A stretch of 64,000 nt of DNA. Origin: Chlorophyllum brunneum (lineage: Eukaryota > Basidiomycota > Agaricomycetes > Agaricales > Agaricaceae). This document shows positions 25,272-36,500 of this stretch, piece after piece. The notes beneath the pieces are model-generated. The model made no database searches, had not been told where the DNA came from, and saw nothing but the letters and a program-made list of their open reading frames with translations. The stretch spans positions 3,073,710 through 3,137,709 of the forward strand of contig OY756143.1 in the NCBI GenBank assembly GCA_963576785.1, read 5' to 3'. How positions within the stretch are numbered: the stretch's first letter is position 1; the number at the start of each line of letters is the position of its first letter. Made by a program: the position numbers and the translations under genes.

Positions 25272-26209
25272 ATGTCTGCCACTGAACCCATTCAGCAAAC
25301 CGACGGCTCTAAAGGAGGTGCCTTTGGCTCCTATGGTCCTATGTCTCCCGCACATGGATATGGACCCAGGACTGACGACCCAGTCTCCTACCAACGCTAC
25401 TTTACTCGCATTGCAAACCCAGGCCCGACGTGAGTCACTCATCATTCTCCAGCTCTGGTCATTATTTTCTAATCCGCCATCCTTACAGTGGAATGTGGGC
25501 CTTCGCCATCACTGTCTTCCTCTGGTCCTTCTACATGGTTGGTACTCGCAGCGTCAACGGTGATACTGCGGTTATCGGTATGGGTCTATTCGTCGGTGGT
25601 CTCGCTCAGTTCATGGCTGGCATGTGGGAGTTCCCTCGTGGCAACGTTTACGGATCGGCATGTAAGGGTCCCCTCAGATTTCTAAAAGGTCGCAATTCTG
25701 ACTGCGCACTAGTCTTCACCCTCTACGGCGCATTCTGGATCTCCTACGCTACGAGTCTTCTCGTTCTTGGCCTCGACACCTTTAACTCCGATAGCTCCGC
25801 TCAGCGGGATGCGCTTGGTTTATACCTCATGATCTGGTTCATTGTTACGTGTTTCTTCTTGTCAGTGTTCGTACCCCGTTTCCTAGACCCTTCCTAATTC
25901 CTTGGTCATAGTATGGGAGTTGTCCTTCGTAATATTGCTTTCGCATGCCTCACCTTCTTCTGGGGCCTCTCCTACCTCTTATTGTCTATCAGCTTCTGGT
26001 CCTCAAGCCACAGCCAAGCGTACGTCATCCCTCATTCATCATTTACCCATTCAACTAAGTGATTCATGACTAGTTTGCGTGATGCTGGAGGCGCTTTTGG
26101 CTTTACTACCGCCGTCATTGCTCTCTACATCGGATTGAGTCAACTCCATCAATCGGAGTACAACCTGTTCCCTATGCCCCTTGGCAGGATCGGTGGAAGC
26201 TCTGTATAA
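25272..26209 (+). CDS. AceTr (GPR1/FUN34/SatP) family acetate/ammonium transporter, paralogue 2
   Basis: Five exons fit perfectly: 25272-25429, 25489-25661, 25713-25860, 25912-26019 and 26074-26209, totalling 723 nt (240 aa). Order of elements: Gly/Pro-rich cytosolic N-terminus, YFTRIANPGPT, GMWAFAITVFLWSFYMVG, GLFVGGLAQFMAGMW, FPRGNVYGSA (family signature), FWISYATSLLVLGL, LYLMIWFIVTCFF, MGVVLRNIAFACLTFFWGLS, LRDAGGAFGF and a final TIAL-like helix ending at GGSSV. The start at MSATEPIQQ is preferred over an in-frame ATG 36 nt upstream because it aligns with paralogue 1. Intron positions and phases equal those of the copy at 1775-2722, so the two arose by gene duplication after intron gain. 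Expected function is uptake of acetate or related monocarboxylates, or ammonium export, at the plasma membrane. Confidence 0.9.
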
Positions 26210-26559
26210 CTAGTTACCCCTTATCGCTGAGGATTAATCCCACGATCCTCAAATGAGCTTGATGACATGTTTGTAATGATACTAGTATGAATCACTTTAG
26301 TCTTCTTGGGATTCGATTACCGACTTTGAGGTGCCACAAATTAGCAGGAGGCGAATGATTTTGTGTGAAAACGGCTCACCGTAGAATATGTCAGACAAGA
26401 ATTCCAGTCATCGTTGAATATGTTAGAAGCTCACTCCTTAGCAGGTGCCCGCAGTACAACCGACGTCACAGCCAGCCTCTATCATTTCTTGTGGGCAATC
26501 CGTGGTGAGTCGCTGCTTATCGGTTCTAGGACCTTGCGTGTTATGTGCTTGTTGGTTGC

Positions 26560-27035
26560 TCACACCCTGTGAGGATGGCAAGACACTGCATGAACCGGGT
26601 AGGATACTGTTAGATCGCTTAACTCGCACTTCAGTTGATGGAATAACACACTAGTGTTAAAGGAACCACTCTATCGCCCATTGGATCCGCGAGCGGAGGA
26701 GAACGTGATGGACTAAAAGATCCTATTTCAGGTAAGAATTCTCATAGAGATGGGATAAATCTACCAGATCTAATAATGATGGCGCTAGTAGTGATGACAC
26801 TGATACCTACTGCGATAAAAGCTCAACCCAATCTGATAAAGCGAGTATGTTTGCAAAAAGGAATGTCATCGATATCCCCGGCGGAACGATCCAAGTTCCT
26901 AAGTGTCTAGGTCACTTTACCGTGATCGATGGAGGCTTTTCATGTTTGAGTCACCCTGTGGCTTTGGAATTGAAACCAACCGATTTCTTCACCACGACCG
27001 TCCAGGACATGATACATGATGCGTTTGCTGAGTAG
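26560..27035 (+). pseudogene. Unidentified reading-frame remnant upstream of DUF6533 copy 2
   Basis: A frame reads EDGKTLHEPGRILLDRLTRTS, then a Ser/Asp-rich stretch, then GHFTVIDGGFS, ELKPTDFFTTTVQDMIH and a stop at 27035. The same region in unit B (29735-30190) is recognisable but shows internal stops and frame changes in its second half. I do not recognise the family. The better state of unit A suggests both descend from a gene lost after duplication. Confidence 0.35.
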
Positions 27036-27221
27036 TAAGGATGTTCATCAGATATCCTTATCAGTAGCGATACTGGTCGCATACTGGTCGCTTCCCCACC
27101 CTCTTTCTGTGGCGTGCTATACCGTGAATCCGGCCGGGGATGAGGGGGGTATAAGTAGAATCTGTATGGGGTGAACACGCAAAGCCTAGGCTACTTTCCC
27201 CTATCATCTCTCTGGATAACA

Positions 27222-28803
27222 ATGAACGGGACCGTCGAAGATTTAGTCGATATTGTCCGGCAATCGAGTGCAATAAAGGTGAGTTATCTATGATAATACA
27301 CCTCCGGAACTAAATCTAGCCATGATCACGTCGATCTACTAGTATACACAAGGTAACAACTCGTCCTACACTCAATGAACAATTCCGGCTAAATAAATGT
27401 CACAGTTGCGATGACTACTTTCTACTTGGCCGACTATATACACACATTTCCTGATGAGGTATGTTGTGTTCGGGTGAGATGCTGCCCATATGATACCACG
27501 CTCAACCGCAATCACAGGTCAAATTCCTTTGGCCCGCACCCTGGAGTGCTGTCAAAATTTTATACTTTGTCACCCGGGCTTTTGCCCTCATGGGCGGGGC
27601 TATGGACATATCTAGTAATTGGTTTTCGCCCTTCCGCCTTCCCTTCATAAAGTCATCGAAGTGTTTTTTTTCTAGCTATTGCACTAATGAGTCCTCCAAC
27701 TAGGGCAAGTTCGACTCACGTACTCTAAACAAAGTCAATTAACTGGAGATGGTGTATGGATAACAGGCCTGTACACGGATGCTACGAGTTAGTGCTTTGT
27801 CAGCTGGTTTAGGCAACGTTTGTGCTCAGTGTGAGTACGATAGCGGTGCAGGTAAACCCTTAGGCTGATATGTTGTTCCAATTCGTATAGTTCTCCTGAT
27901 CTTTCGAGCATATGCCTTACTAGGGCAGTCCCGCCTTAACGCAGTTCTGCTCTCCATCTTTGGCGTTGTCAGTTTCGTCCACCCCGTATCATGAATGTGA
28001 ATATTGACTCTGGTAGATTGTCTGTGTAACAGGGTTGACTTGTACTTTTGGACACCAGCGGGATACTGCAGGTTAGAATATTTCAACTATTGAGATTCTT
28101 TAACTAATGTGATATGGTGATAGCTAGTCGCTTTGTTCCACTCCTGCCAGATTTTCTTCCAGAGTGTTTTTCAGTCACCTCAATGGGTGCCCAAGATGCA
28201 TATCCTATTGTTGGTATCATTGCTTTGTTCATTTTTGACACTAGTAAGGCATCTTTCATGATTGGAATTGTTTCTGGTGTGATTGACTCTGAACCATCCT
28301 AGCGCTTTTCCTGGTGGTGTTTTGGGTGAAAATTAGGAGGTACAAGGCTGACCAGAACTGGTTGATGAAGAAAATCTACAACGATGCATTAATTTACTAC
28401 CTGGTATCCGTTGGTGAGCTATATATTTCGGTCGGATTATACAAAGACTCAAGGAAGCTACTTTGTGGCAGTTATCTCTTCGTCAGGTATTATCGTGTGG
28501 TATTCCACCGAGAAGCTGCTGCGTGAACTATCCTTCCGGTATGTTTGGTTGCTATGAAGTCTACAAATAGATATTTTACTGAGTGCCGTACGACCTCTCA
28601 GCATTCCGAATTTCTTACTCCTTATCTCATGCCGAATAATTTTGCATATCCGTAAGTATGGGAATGAGGAGCACCAGTCTTCGGACACGAAGAGTGGATT
28701 TTGCAATATCAATATGACCAACACCCATGGGACGCTCTCTATGATTCGGTTCAGGCATACTGCGCCAACAAATAACGCGGAAAGTAGATTAGTATCTCAG
28801 TAG
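27222..28803 (+). CDS. DUF6533 membrane protein, copy 2 (tandem unit A)
   Basis: Exon 1 (27222-27278, 57 nt) encodes MNGTVEDLVDIVRQSSAIK. A 10-nt microexon at 27343-27352 (Y-T-Q) restores phase. The next exon from 27406 gives VAMTTFYLADYIHTFPDE, followed by VKFLWPAPWSAVKILYFVTR and LMGGAMDIS (DUF6533 core). An 18-nt exon (27813-27830) leads into FLLIFRAYALLGQSRLNAVLL. Later exons encode LPDFLPECFSVTSMG with GIIALFIFDT, LFLVVFWVKIRRY, IVWYSTEKLLRELSFR and finally IPNFLLLISCRIILHIRKYG, ending LVSQ. Several TM helices are expected. Between the GGAMDIS exon and the 18-nt exon there is about 200 nt that may hide one more small in-frame exon (near 27676). The coding frame is preserved throughout, so the gene is probably functional; its role is unknown. 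Confidence 0.72.
27343..27352 (+). other. 10-nt microexon of DUF6533 copy 2
   Basis: TATACACAAG is bounded by an upstream AG and downstream GTAACA. Inclusion is required to join the phase-0 exon 1 to the phase-1 exon starting at 27406. The same 10-nt exon occurs at 30491-30500 and at 19798-19789 (minus). Confidence 0.75.
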
Positions 28804-28830
28804 GCTACATTCCCGACTCTGCGAAGGAAG

Positions 28831-29639
28831 AAGAGGGTCCCGTCGTGTCGAAATAAAAGCTTTACCACTGGAATCCTATTCCTGCTGACGTGGTACTCCG
28901 AGCATGATAGTGTGATGGAATATATAATAGTACGATACGAGCGATAAAAATATGAGCGAGTCCTCTGTTATAGGATCCCAAAACGGTGACGTTTGGGCCA
29001 CTTTTGGCCAGATATCCGTTCAAGTTCCACAAGTGACCGGCCAGTTTTTTGGCCGTATAGTATGTTCAGTGGTCCGCAGGCTCAGGGACTAGTCGCCTCA
29101 GCTATGCTCACCATCCACAGGTCACAGGTGGGAAAAAACAAAGTACGCCAAGTGTCCTCGGAAAAAAAGGCAGCACCATATCCACGGCTTGAGCGAGGTT
29201 TTTCTTAGGGTGGAGTTGCCGATCCGCAGATAATTGGGGGTCTCCTAAGGATTTTCGGTCGCTGGTTGGACTCCGGATCCGACAACACACTTTTGAGGGT
29301 ATACTGGGAGGTCCTTCTGTTACTTTCCTCTTTTAAAAGTGAGCACCCCTTCCTCCAACTCAAAGTTTTTGCTAATTTTACCTCCCCTGCCCACAGACTA
29401 AACACCGTGTTTTTCACAAACTATATCACGTCGAAAATCATTCGTATATTTTTCAGACATGCGTTTCCTACACTATCCTGGCTTCCGTCAGTTATATTTT
29501 GTCTCACTTATGCCTTTGTCTTGGTTCATAAAATCATTCAAACTGTCCCCCTATGTCGTCCTGTTTCGTTGAATAGATGTTATGTTACGACTTTGGCCGA
29601 CAAAACGGCAGGGCCGGGGACCTGCACGTCCATGCGCCG
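28831..29639. other. Unique spacer between the tandem units
   Basis: Not duplicated in unit A. It contains the beginning of an open frame (29266 onward) with a hydrophobic segment (LSWLPSVIFCLTYAFVLV) that continues into unit B sequence. No family is recognised and no introns are evident, so I do not call a gene. Confidence 0.4.
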
Positions 29640-30368
29640 TCACGATATGGTACCGTATCGTATAAAAGGCGTTGGGAGGCAAGGGGTCTCTGCGTGTAAC
29701 GTGCTTGTTGGGTGCTCAACGCCTTGTGAGGATGGAAAGACACTGCATGAGCTGGGCGAGATACTGATAGATGGCTTAACTCGCACGTCGGTTGATGGGA
29801 TGACACACATTCGCGGTAAAGGAACCACTCTATCGGCCATTGGATTCGTGGGCGGGGGAGAACGTGATGGACAAAAAGATCCTATTTCGGGCAGGAATCA
29901 TAGAGATGGAGTGAACTAATAATGATGGCGCTAGTAGTGATGACACTGGTTATATACTGCGCCGGAAGCTCGAATCAATTTGATAAATCAAGTACGTTCG
30001 CGAAAAAAATAGAAATTTCATCGATATCCTCAGCATAATGGCCCAAGTTTCTAAGTGTATAGGTCACTTTACCGTGATCGATGGAGGCTTCGTTCATGTT
30101 TGAATCACGCTGGTGCTTTTGAAATTGAACTCAACAGATTTCTTTCACCCATGACCGCCCGGGACATGATACATGATGCGTTGGTGGAGTAGTAAGGATG
30201 TTCATCAGATAGCTGTTACCGGTAGTGATTCTGGTTGCTGTCCCACCTCCCTTTCCGTAGCATGCTTTACCATGAGTCCTGGATGGAGCCCCGGGATATA
30301 AGGAGAATCTCTATGGAGGCGAACACTCAGGACCCTAGGTTGCTTCCCCTCATCATCTCTTGATAACA

Positions 30369-31946
30369 ATGAACAGGACCACCGAAGAATTAGTTGATAC
30401 CTTCCGACAATCGAGTGCAATAAAGGTGAGTTATTTATGACAATCCACTTCCGGAACTAAATCGTGGCCACGATCATGTCAATTTACTAGTATTCCCAAG
30501 GTAACACCTTGTTCTACACTCCATGAACCATTCCAGCTAAATCAATATGGCAGTTGTGATAACTACTTTCTACTTGGCCGACTATATACACACATTTCCT
30601 GATGAGGTATGTTGTTGTTTGGGTGATAAGCTGGCCATATAATAGATCACTTAATCACGATCGTAGGTCGACTTCCTTTGGCCAGCACCATGGAGTGCCG
30701 TCAAAATTTTATACTTTGTCACCCGTGCTTTTGCCCTCATGGGCGGGGCTATGGACATATCCAGTAACCCATTTTTTCTTTCCCAACCTTCATATAGTCA
30801 TTCGAAAGTAAAAAAATTTCCAGCTATTGGACTCCTGGGTCCGCCAACTAGGGCAAGTTCGACTCACGTACTCTAAACAAAGTCAATTAACTGGAGATGG
30901 TGTATGGATAACAGATGTGCACACGGATGCTACGAGTTAGTGGTGTATCAACTGGTTTAGGGAATATTTGTGCTCAGTGTGAGTACGATAGCGGTGCAGG
31001 TAAACCCTTAGGCTGATATGTTGTTCCAATTCGTATAGTTCTCCTGATCTTTCGAGCATATGCCTTACTAGGGCAGTCCCGCCTTAACGCAGTTCTGCTC
31101 TCTATCTTTGGCGTTGTCAGTTTCGTCCACCCCGTATCATGAATGTGAATATTGACTCTGGTAGATTGTCTGTGTAACAGGGTTGACTTGTACTTTTGGA
31201 CACCAACGGGATACTGCAGGTTAGAATATTTCGACTCTTGCGTTTCTTCAACTAATGTAATATGGTGACAGCTAGTCGCTTTGTTCCACTCCTGCCAGAT
31301 TTTCTTCCAGAGTGTTTTGCAGTCACTTCAATAAGTGTCCAAAATGAATATCCCATTGTTGGCATCATCGCCCTGTTCGTTTTTGACACTAGTAAGGCAT
31401 CTTTCATGATTAGAATTGTTTCTGGTGTGATTGACTCTGAACCATCCTAGCGCTTTTCCTGGTGGTGTTTTGGGTGAAAATTAGGAGGTACGGGACTGAC
31501 CAGAACTGGTTGATGAGGAAAATCTATAACGATGCATTAATTTACTATCTGGCATCCGTTGGTGAGCTATATGCTTCAGTCGGGTTATGCAAAGACTCAA
31601 GGAAGCTACTTTGTGGCAGTTATCTCTTCGTCGGGTATCATAGTGTGGTATTCCACCGAGAAGCTGATACGTGAGGTATCCTTCCGGTATGTTTGCTGTG
31701 GAGTCTACAAATAGGTTATTACTGAGTGCCATACGGCCCGCCAGCATTCCGAATTTCTTACTCCTTATCTCGTGTAGAGTTATCTTGCATATCCGTAAGT
31801 ATGGACATGAAGGACACCAATCTTCGGACACGAACAGTGGATTTCGCACTACCGATGTGACCAGCACCCACGGGCCAGGCTCTAGGATTCTGTTCAGGCA
31901 TACTGCACAAACCGACAACACGGAAAGTGGATTAGAGTCTCATTAG
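30369..31946 (+). CDS. DUF6533 membrane protein, copy 3 (tandem unit B)
   Basis: Exons mirror copy 2: 30369-30425 (MNRTTEELVDTFRQSSAIK), the 10-nt microexon 30491-30500, 30554-30606 (VVITTFYLADYIHTFPDE), 30667-30763 (VDFLWPAPWSAVKILYF ... GGAMDIS), the 18-nt exon 30961-30978, and FLLIFRAYALLGQSRLNAVLL from about 31039. Cumulative lengths 57+10+53+97+18 keep phase exactly. Later parts encode FLPECFAVTSISVQNEYP, LFLVVFWVKIRRYGTDQNW, VWYSTEKLIREVSFR and ISCRVILHIRKYGHE, ending LESH at 31946. The frame is conserved despite many substitutions relative to copy 2, which argues for selection. Unknown function; multi-TM; DUF6533 family. Confidence 0.72.
30491..30500 (+). other. 10-nt microexon of DUF6533 copy 3
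   Basis: TATTCCCAAG lies between AG and GTAACA and is needed for phase. It encodes Y-S-Q plus the first base of the next codon, as in copy 1. Confidence 0.75.
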
Positions 31947-31948
31947 CC

Positions 31949-32349
31949 TACATGGTACCTGTATTGTACAAAAGGCGTTGGGAAGCAAGGAAGTCTCGGC
32001 GTGTTGATGAAATGAAGAAATGAGGCAGAAAGGTTGCCTTGGCGTGTGTTGTGACCCTTGGCATGCGGTTGAGTTGAAGTACAAGAGAATATTGAGTTGC
32101 CCAGAAAAGCCAAGATACTGAACATGGTGACGTCGGTCCCAGTGTACGGTGCGTAGCAGGAAGCAATGACGCAAGGGCGAGGTCCGGTAACTGTGCGGAA
32201 GAATTATTTGACACAAGTTATCACGCGAACCAAGAGGGCGAAGCCCTCCTGGGCGATCGTCGGGACCTATAAGGTTAGCTCAGGGAAACGACAACTTCAT
32301 TATACCCTTCACCTCACGTTCCTTAGCTTCCTCTCGTTTCTTCACTGTC
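31949..32349. other. Intergenic; truncated third repeat unit and promoter
   Basis: Begins with the partial repeat-unit copy described above. The rest precedes the secreted glycoprotein gene. A TATAAGG-like box at about 32269 lies roughly 80 bases before its ATG. Confidence 0.4.
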
Positions 32350-33534
32350 ATGACTGGCCGACTGTCTAGCCTCGTCGCCTTTACTGCGTTTGCAGTCGTC
32401 GTGGCCAACGCACAGATCACTGGCACCTTCCCCGCCACTCCTTTGGCGTCGAAGACCGGGTATACATACCCAAGTGGTATCGTAAGTTGGTCGTTACACG
32501 CGTCGTGCTATACTGAAAAACACGGATCATCCTAGCCGTACAAGGTTGATACCGACACGGGTCTCATCCGTGGTGAACAACTCGGCTACAACATCTGTAA
32601 CTCGACCACCGAGAACCAAAGCTCCCTTTGTCAGACCTCTTTCATCAACGGCATTGACGATTTTTGTTTATGGGCGCCTCCTAAGCCGGGCGGTGTTGTG
32701 GGTGACGTGGAGGGTGAAATGGTGGCTTGGTGTACCAAGCCTGGTCGTGGAACGCGTCTTATACCAGAAACTGCATTGCAAGGTGTTCAGTATATGAAGA
32801 CACCTGATTATGTCCAAGTGGTTGGGTTCATCCAGCAGGAGTTGATCAATATGGCAACTGGGGACTATGGAGGGGAGATGGACCCTCATGGAGCTGACTT
32901 ACGTGGTAACCCCATGGGAGGAATTATTTTCTCGCAAGGTTTCAACGGTCAGTGGACTCAGGTCCAGGAATGGCACAAGTAAGTAGACCGCTTGGGCCGG
33001 TATCAGTGTTCGACGCGACGCTAATCTATAATCAGCTTTATGGGTAGTAATGCCTTTTGTCTCAAAGCCTGTGATCCTAGTAAGGCAAATGATGCTCGGT
33101 TTTGCGAACACAAGCTCGACCGTATAGGCTGTGCTTATAACGCCCCCAACAACGCTCAAAATGGCACCTTTGAGTCATGCGATGGCGATAATCAAGACTT
33201 CCCTGGCGTCTACACTGTCAACGGCGCCGTCTTGACATATACCCAGCCCCCTGAAGCTCTAGGCCCTATCACCACGATGCCCTACACCGCCCGCATACCT
33301 GCCTCATCGAATTGTGTCCAATATACCAGTGCGGCAATTTACACCGGTTTACCAAAAATTGGGGCTGCCGCCGGTGGAAGCGGATCTGCGAGTGGTGATG
33401 CTAGCTCACGTCCTACAGGCAGTGCTACGGGCACCGCAGCAGGTGCAACAAACACAAATTCCGGAGAGCAAGTTGCTGTGGGGATGGGAGTGTTTGGAGT
33501 GATGGCCTCCGTGATTAGTTTGTTACTAGTTTGA
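32350..33534 (+). CDS. Secreted GPI-anchored glycoprotein ('macrofage activating glycoprotein'-like), paralogue 1
   Basis: Three exons, 32350-32481, 32536-32978 and 33036-33534, give 357 aa. Residues 1-21 form a signal peptide ending ANA-Q. The mature region has the conserved order LASKTGYTYPSGI, PYKVDTDTGLIRG, CQTSFINGIDDFCLW, EMVAWCTKPGRGTRLIP, GEMDPHGADLRGNP, QVQEWHNFMG, FCLKACDP, IGCAYNAPNNAQNGTFESC and GPITTMPYT. Many cysteines are retained. A Gly/Ser/Thr-rich linker and a terminal hydrophobic segment (VFGVMASVISLLLV) indicate a GPI anchor, so the protein should reside on the cell surface. The label used for this fungal family is from memory. Compared with the paralogue at 44117 it lacks one intron (within GID-D), while all other junctions coincide. 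Confidence 0.85.
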
Positions 33535-33578
33535 TAAGATTAGTTTATGTCAATTATACCCCTTGACCACTTACCACC

Positions 33579-36500
33579 ATGTCCACAAAGTTCAAACGTG
33601 CACTCAAGAGTGCTGCCAAACTACCTGTCAAGGCTGCCAGGGGCAACAGAGGCTTCAATCCCACTCAGGGAGAGCTCCCCGTCGTTGTGCTTCGCGTCCA
33701 GGTCGTCTCCTGCACAGATCTCGTTGCCAAAGACAAACATGGCTCCAGTGACCCGTATGTCCACGTCTCCGGCGGCGACGACGCTCATAATTCACCTCGT
33801 TCCCCAGCTTTGTCGTCGTTTCGGTGCTCAACAGCCGCCAGCAGACCGCCGTCTCGAAGCGCACCGTCAATCCGACCTATAATCCCAAAGATGCCACGTT
33901 CGACTTTCCGCTGTACCTCTCAACCGCTGATAAGCTCGGCGCTCTCGAACTCATCGTGTGGGATAAGGACGTCTTGACGAAAGAATACCTCGGAGAAGCT
34001 GCGCTGCCTCTGGAGGATTGGTTTGTGGAGAGACCTTTCGCCTTTGATGACCCCGCCAGCATCGTGAGTTGGCATTCCTCCTGTTATCACAACATGCCTC
34101 ATAGTCTCCCTTGAAGCCATTCCCAGTTCCCCTCGTTTCAACACGCTCTAATACGCCTGCCTCGGGCGCAATCCATCTCAGACTTGGTTTCGTCACACCG
34201 CCCAATCCATCACCCACCCCACTTAGCTTCGCTGACGTCTTCAAAGAGCTCAACAAACGCTCTCGGCCTTCCCTCGTATCAGCGCCCCCAGTACGTTGCC
34301 CCTGTTTCGACTAATATAATCACACCAATCACCATTCTTTTTGTTTTTGCACTTTCCCAGACTGAAGGCGTCGGTACCATCCGTTCTCATCAAAGTGGCC
34401 CTGCTTTCCAAGACGACGGTGGTCTTTCGTCTGATGAAGAGGACGACGAAGATGACGATTTTGCTGATGTGTCTTCGGAACCATCAGCGCCCCCGAGTCC
34501 CCTTATCGATCTCTACCAGTCGCCCACACCACCCCCTACCGCGATCGAGCCTAAACCTTCAGCTGAAACCACCAGCACCGCCGCTGCCGCTTCCCCTACC
34601 ACACCCACTACCGACAACGTCATCAAAACTCCTGTCGCTACTACTCCCAAGACCGGGTTTATCCCCCGCATGAAGTTTCCTCGTTCACTTTCTGGACTCA
34701 CGACTTCTCGCTCGACTTCTGGTTCGAATAATAATGCTGGTTCTGCGACTACGCTTACGACTGAGAGTAGTGCTACTGGTGCTACTTTAGCGCCCTCGTC
34801 ACCCTCCGCAGCAGCCGTAGCACCTGATGTGCTTGATGCCAAAGTCAAGAAAGGAATAGTGAGGAAGGGTACACCTGACAGCTCGGCTTCGGTCGATTTA
34901 TCCGTGCCGTCAAAGAAAAAGCGAGGGACGGAGTATAGATTCGCTGGTGGGAACGACATCATGGGGATTGTCATGTTGGAAATCCAAGGAGCTGAAGATT
35001 TACCCCGACTTCGCAACAGTACGTGTTCCTCTTGCTTCCGCATCCGTCCATGCTTAACTCATTTCTTTTCAGTGACGCGTACCGGGTGGGATATGGACCC
35101 ATTCGTCGTCATTTCATTCGGCAAAAAAGTCTTCCGAACCCGCGTGATACGTCATTCACGTAACCCCGCTTGGGATGAAAAACTCCTTTTTCACGTTAGA
35201 CGCTATGAAACTGCTTTCAACGTTCAACTCACCATTCTCGATTGGGATAAGCTTTCATCCAATGATCATATTGGCGATGTTAGTTTTAATGTGAAGGAGT
35301 TGTTGGATTCGGCGCCGCAGCCTGGATCGAATGGATTGTACCCGACTCAGGAAAAGGGTGATCATCCAATGAAAGAGTTTAAGACGCCTTTGGTAGTTGC
35401 GAAGGATGTGTCTTGGGAGGCGAAACATACACCGATGATCTCGTTCCGGTGAGTAAATTCTTTCTTGTTTCTGACGTTCTCACGAAAATCCCTCACATGT
35501 AGCGCCAAATACCAGCCATATGACGCACTTCGTCAGCGCTTCTGGCGCCAATACATGAAGCAATATGACGCCGATGGAACCGGTGCCCTTTCCCACGTCG
35601 AAATCACATCCATGCTCGATTCCCTAGGCTCTACCCTCTCCTCCTCGACCGTGTCCAGCTTCTTCACTCGTAATAACAAGAAGGCACAGGAAGACGAGTT
35701 GACTTTCGACGAAGCTATTTTATGTTTGGAGGAAGAAATCAATCGACCTGATGATCAGAAGAAGCGGCTGGATGCAGAAGATTTAGGTGATTCGAGTGTT
35801 AGCCCAACGCCGCTATTGCACATTTCGGATCACAGGGGCAATGTTCTTCAACTCGATCAACTTGACTTTTCTGGGCCTGGACCAACGCATGGCGGTATTT
35901 CTGGTGATGCTGATCCAACCAAGGCGCCTCCTCCACCCGCCGCGAAAACCGAACCGACGCAAATGCCTCTCCATCAAGTCGCAGCTCCTACCACACCCTC
36001 AATCGCCCCTACGCCCGCTATCGTCATCCCATCACCAGCCGAATCCAGTTCAGACGACGCAGAAGAAGATCTCTCCTCCGGCTCACTTTCAAATTCTGGC
36101 TCAACCCCGAGCCCGTCCATTCCACCTCCCCAAATGAAAAAGGGACGTTTCAAACGCAAGGGCAAGGGCGTCAAAGCCAAAGTTGTCAAGAAATCTACTA
36201 TGCTTAGTGATATGTCGTATTCTTCAAATGGATCTGGCGAGGATAAGGATCGAGAGGATTCCGTTGAACGCGTTATTAATGTCAAGAGTTGTCCGCTCTG
36301 CCATCGCCCACGTATGAATTCGAAAGCGGAGATGGACATTGTGACGCATATTGCTGTTTGTGCGTCGCAGGATTGGAATCGAGTTGATAGGATTGTTGTG
36401 GGTAATTTTGTGACTGCCAGTCAGGCTCAGAGGAAGTGGTACACGAAGGTTATTTCAAAGTTGAGTAGCGGTGATTATAAGTTAGGAGCGGTGAGTCATT

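Larger units (their letters stand above)
26530..28830 (+). repeat. Tandem duplication, unit A
   Basis: This stretch is repeated at about 29680-31948 in the same orientation, offset by 3.15-3.17 kb. Shared blocks include GAGGATGG...AAGACACTGCATGA near 26571, the DUF6533 exons and large parts of the introns. Divergence is uneven: part of it is nearly identical (27831-28083), other parts differ at many sites. Confidence 0.85.
29640..31948 (+). repeat. Tandem duplication, unit B, followed by start of a third unit
   Basis: Second copy of the unit at 26530-28830. Its left edge carries GTATAAAAGGCGTTGGGAGG, and a closely similar block (ACAAAAGGCGTTGGGAAGC) recurs at 31968 just after the unit ends. 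This suggests a third, truncated unit at about 31950-32000 and an original head-to-tail array. Confidence 0.75.

Noticed and set aside
29266..29919. 217-aa open frame spanning spacer and repeat unit B
   Set aside because: Its second half is the decayed repeat-unit sequence; the first half has no recognisable domain. Probably a chance fusion.
34513..35043. 176-aa minus-strand frame
   Set aside because: Antisense shadow of the Ser/Thr-rich linker in the phosphatidylserine decarboxylase gene.
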